From: Neocallimastix lanati (nom. inval.)
Taxonomy: Eukaryota; Neocallimastigomycota; Neocallimastigomycetes; Neocallimastigales; Neocallimastigaceae
Reading direction: 5' to 3'
DNA: 64,000 bases
NCBI GenBank assembly: GCA_016946835.1
Contig: JACVTC010000156.1
Span: 140,001-204,000, forward strand
The stretch's first letter is position 1. Each line of letters begins with the position of its first letter. Both the position numbers and the translations under genes were made by a program. The notes beneath the pieces are model-generated. The model did not search any database. It was not told where the DNA came from and saw only the letters and a list, made by a program, of their open reading frames with translations. Of this stretch, positions 60,730 through 64,000 are shown one piece after another.

Positions 60730-61030
60730 TTATGGGGCAATTTTCCCTTTCTTATACTAGTTTTCCCTAAAAATAAAACTAGTATATATTCTTGTTGCTA
60801 GACTATATAATTACTAGAGTAGTTGTTCCTTCTTCGATGATGATTAAAGAGTTAAGAAGCTAGGCGTATAAAGCATCGTATAGGGAATGCCTTTTTATAT
60901 TAGTCTTGTGTATAGAGAGGTCCGATGTCGACGCCGAAACGGTATGGCAAAAAATCTGATGAGTATCTAATACGTTTAAGGGAGAGACTGGGGACCCCAT
61001 TGTCCTTCCCTCTCATTAATCCCAGTCTTA
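60730..61030. repeat. Dispersed repeat family, copy 2 right part
   Basis: Matches 3225-3490. Shared blocks are TGTTGCTAGACT, AGAGAGGTCC...GTCGAC(G/T)CCGAAA, GGTATGGCAAA, and GTTTAAGGGAGA near the right end. It ends in CAGTCTTAAAAAAAAA. It is displaced ~1.4 kb from the left part, as if other DNA was inserted between the two parts or copy 1 suffered a deletion. Confidence 0.6.
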
Positions 61031-62331
61031 AAAAAAAAATTAAAGTAAATCAATTTAAATTTAATTATATTTTGTTCAAATAAAAATTTGGAGATATAAA
61101 AAATTTAAAATACATTGTGGTAATGTGGTTTTCAAATTGGTGTAATTTAACCCCATAACCCCATAAATTTTTTTAGTATTTTTTAATACAAAGAATAAAT
61201 TAATCTGTTTAGCAAAAGGATCGTTTACTGGACACAATATTATGAAAAAAGAAAAATAAATTAGAATTTTAAATTAACATACACATTATGTCAATTTAAG
61301 TAAGACTAATGAAACTGACATTTCAAATGATTAAAATTGCAAAATTAAAGAAACTTGTGATAATATAAACTACTTGACAGAAGAGAATTATCTCAAGTAA
61401 AATAAAACTCCACAAATACAAAAAAAAAATATTAATTTAATAGAGAAAAATATACTTAAGTATATATAAGAATAAATTATATATCTTTATGCTTCAAAAG
61501 AGACTCTTAATTGAAATAATAATTTGATATTTTTACAAATAAAACTCAAGGCTATTAATAATGTATTATATTTATATATAAAGGAATTTCCTCTGTTATA
61601 AATTCTTTCCACCTGGTCAATATCCAAAACATAATTTAATAAACACACTTTAGTATTATAAATTTCTTACAAAAATTTAAGAAATCATATATTAAACAAA
61701 AGTTTTTTTTTTTCGTTAAACCACAAAACCTATTATTTAAAAAGTATAGTTATTTTAATGTCCATTTATATATGTCAAACAAGTACATATATATTAACAA
61801 AGATAATGGAGGTGACTCTAAATCAGAGATCCCATACAAAATAATTTAAAATATAATATCCCAAAGATTCAAAGGGAATATAATAGAATGGTAATTCCTA
61901 GTGTGAAAAGGGATGCATTCTAACAATGATAGTATTATTAAACCGAGCGTAAAATGGTTTTAGAAAATAATTAATTTGATATAATCGTAATACAAACTTT
62001 CATGATGAAAGGTATAATAAAATAATAAATATAACAATAATTATGAGTTATATTCAAATAGATGACATTTATTCATTACAAACTATACTTAATTGATTTC
62101 AAAGTATTTAAGAAGGTATAAATATTATATTACTATCAATAATATTTTAATGATGAGAAAAATTAAATGTATAAAATTATTTTAGAAATTTGGATTTTAG
62201 GGGGAAATAGGCAATATAAAATATTAAAGGAAAGTTACTTAACTGATTCCTCTTGCTGATTATTTAAAAATTATTCTTATTTTGGAAATGAATAAAATTT
62301 GCATAAATAGATAAAAGTAGCAAATATTAAC
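61031..62331. other. Region of different texture, no gene assigned
   Basis: Fewer homopolymer runs than elsewhere and a more even use of all four bases. Short stretches such as ETCDNIN-YLTEENYL (+ strand, near 61345-61395) suggest a decayed coding sequence of unknown kind. No continuous frame. Confidence 0.3.
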
Positions 62332-62541
62332 CTACAAGAAGAAATTAATTTTAATATAATTACTATTAAGTCTAAAGTACTTTTCTTTTTCTTCAAACGT
62401 TAAATTATTTATATTAAAATAATCTAATAAGCTATCGTTCGTAATATTTGATTCATTTGTATTTTCGGTATGACTTCCTTCGTCATTTTTATTTTGGTTA
62501 TGAATACTGAATCTTAATAAGTTATGAAACAATTTTAACAT
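62332..62541 (-). CDS. Hypothetical 69-residue protein or exon
   Basis: An open frame starting MLKLFHNLLRFSIHNQ with an acidic, Asn-rich middle (SHTENTNESNITNDSLL) and a helical end (TFEEKEKYFRL). The composition is less extreme than chance frames here, with no homopolymer amino acid strings. It could be a small protein, a single exon, or part of a decayed gene in the 61.1-62.9 kb region. No family recognised. Confidence 0.25.
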   Translation of the reverse strand: MLKLFHNLLRFSIHNQNKNDEGSHTENTNESNITNDSLLDYFNINNLTFEEKEKYFRLNSNYIKINFFL

Positions 62542-63263
62542 TATTTACTAACAAGTGAAAATGTAATCGAATTTAATACCCAAAAATTATTATTTATAGA
62601 GTAAACTGATATACAATTAACATTTTATTTTATAATAATTGTCTCTAAATCTATAAAGCAAATAAATTTATATAAAAAAAGTTTGCTCTTATCTTCAAAA
62701 CGGATTATAATTGTAAGTGACGTAAAACTCAATATATATAAGAGTTATCTACATAAATTGAAATGGTATAATAATACCCTTCAAGAGGAAGGTTTCTATC
62801 ATATAAATAGTAGTATAAATGTATAAGCCTCATATAAAAACATTTAAGTTAGACTAATAACTCTATCATAAAATATATTAATCAAATTGATTTCATTATA
62901 ACAATATATTTTTTTTATAAAACAATTTATAATTAAAAAAAAAAATAAATAAAAAAAAAAAACTAAATAATTAAAACTAATTTATTCATAATCAATGATT
63001 AAATAAATAATAAATTAATAAATGAATTAATATTAATGACAAATAATAAAGAAAATATCTTATTTTTTTTAAAAAATTATAAAATAAAGTAAATCATTTA
63101 TTTAGAAACTTTAAAACTAAATATATATATAAATAAATTTATTTAAATATTTAATTAAATACTTTATTATAAATGAAGAAAAATATAAATATCGAAATAA
63201 ATGAAATTAATCGAGGAAAAGAATAAACTATTTTTAACAAAAAATATATTTTTAATTTTTCAT

Positions 63264-63297
<34 letters not shown>

Positions 63298-63687
63298 TAA
63301 TTCTAAAGTATACAGATATATTGATTATAAATTTTTAAATAAATGCAAATCTTTCATTATTTTAAACAAATACACAATACGAGAGAAATTTTAAAATATG
63401 AAAATTTACATAATCGTCTTGAAAAAGAATTTGATGCATCTGTTGACTGAAAAACATAAAAAATAAGGATGAAATTAGAAAAAGTTTTTTTATACTTTTT
63501 GTTTTTTATTTTTTTTTATGTTTAAATATTATTGATAAAAATAAGTGAAAATTGTTAGTTAAAGCAAAAAAATATTTTTTATATGAAATAAGAATAAAAA
63601 TAGTTTTATAAATAATATAAAAAAAAATTATTATTTAATTTGATTTTAGTTTTTATATTCCTTTGTGTTTAAAAATATAAAACATAT
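62542..63687. other. Intergenic A/T-rich DNA
   Basis: Mixed composition to about 62880, then A/T-rich with poly(A) at about 63265-63295. A fragment near 63385-63450 (EILKYENLHNRLEKEFDASVD) may belong to the transposase remnant that follows. Confidence 0.4.
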
Positions 63688-63960
63688 ATATAATGAAGTT
63701 TTACAAGAAATGGGATTTATAAAATCTTGATATAATGCAATTAAATCCCAAAAAGTAAGAAATATAAATAAACAACTACCTTCTGATGTAACAATGGTCA
63801 TTATTAGAACTTATATTAAAGATTTAAGTAGTTTTTATACTATAATTAATTAAAAATTTTTTTCATTGTGATTTCGAAAAACGCATATCTAATGAATATT
63901 AAATACCTATATTTGGCACTATAAAATAGTATTGGAGTATAAAAAAATATGAATTATGTT
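63688..63960 (+). pseudogene. Decayed MULE-type transposase fragment
   Basis: The + strand reads EVLQEMGFIKS, then YNAIKSQKVRNINKQLPSDV, then MVIIRTYIKDLSSFYTIIN with a few stops. Next come a HCDFEKRIS block and YWSIKKYELCYND. The order 'RNINKQLP ... RTYVKxLxSFYTT ... HxDFE ... CxxYWxxKxxxLC' matches my memory of a MULE (Mutator-like) transposase family common in invertebrate and anaerobic-fungal genomes. The call rests on recall of that pattern. Frameshifts and stops show it is dead, and it may continue beyond the right edge. Confidence 0.45.
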
Positions 63961-64000
63961 ATAATGATGTAAAATATAATAATATATATATATTTATTAT

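Noticed and set aside
1-64000. TATA-box and poly(A)-signal look-alikes throughout.
   Set aside because: In DNA this A/T-rich such strings occur everywhere, so they carry almost no information; only AATAAA near LINE tails is used as supporting evidence.
1-64000. tRNA, rRNA or CRISPR arrays.
   Set aside because: I looked for GTTCRANNC-type tRNA arms and for spaced direct repeats with unique spacers and saw none. The regular repeats here are contiguous tandem arrays without spacers.

Overview
The window looks like nuclear DNA of an anaerobic gut fungus (Neocallimastigomycota; genus not resolvable here). The grounds are: a secreted multidomain plant-cell-wall enzyme carrying two fungal-type dockerin (CBM10-like) modules; extremely A+T-rich intergenic DNA full of A/T homopolymers and AAT/TTA arrays; islands of more balanced coding sequence; a mixture of intronless bacterial-looking genes and an intron-dense fungal gene; and several families of decayed retroelements.

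Layout. 1-915 (-): left-edge partial gene for a secreted protein of about 54-residue Cys-rich repeats. 5457-6428 (-): seven-TM membrane protein. 9.47-11.29 kb (-): decayed Ty3/gypsy pol and a Ty1/copia RT fragment. 11.8-14.9 kb: two large arrays of the same A/T heptamer in opposite orientation, plus a minisatellite with higher-order structure. 16682-17644 (+): 3-hydroxyacyl-CoA dehydrogenase. 18.7-21.4 kb: a decayed gypsy pol (-) invaded by two 5'-truncated non-LTR retrotransposon copies (+), each with a perfect target-site duplication and a long poly(A) tail. 22.1-25.0 kb (-): pseudogene of a secreted subtilisin with C-terminal hevein-like (CBM18) modules. 26.08-26.61 kb (+): a subtilisin-propeptide-like protein with one apparent frameshift. 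30339-31625 (+): secreted LysM-like plus phospholipase A2 protein. 33780-34175 (+): small four-TM protein. 38196-41070 (+): a 13-exon gene for a secreted, GPI-anchored leucine-rich-repeat protein with one repeat per exon. 42.2-43.6 kb: two related elements built on the motif TTGCATTTCGCC. 51504-54902 (+): GH11-GH11-GH11-dockerin-dockerin-CE4 enzyme. 55.6-56.4 kb: a third, decayed LINE tail. 57982-58692 (-): secreted Cys-rich, probably GPI-anchored protein. 59-61 kb: a second copy of a repeat also found at 2.9-3.5 kb. Right edge: a decayed MULE-type transposase fragment.

How the genes fit together. Most intact genes encode secreted or surface proteins: the xylanase/deacetylase would dock on the fungal cellulosome, and the LRR, Cys-rich and PLA2 proteins are secreted or wall/membrane bound. 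There is no operon logic; genes are isolated and separated by kilobases of simple-sequence DNA. The most notable object is the LRR gene, whose exons alternate 66 and 60 nt with every repeat intron in phase 2. Open-reading-frame scanning alone sees only its two ends.
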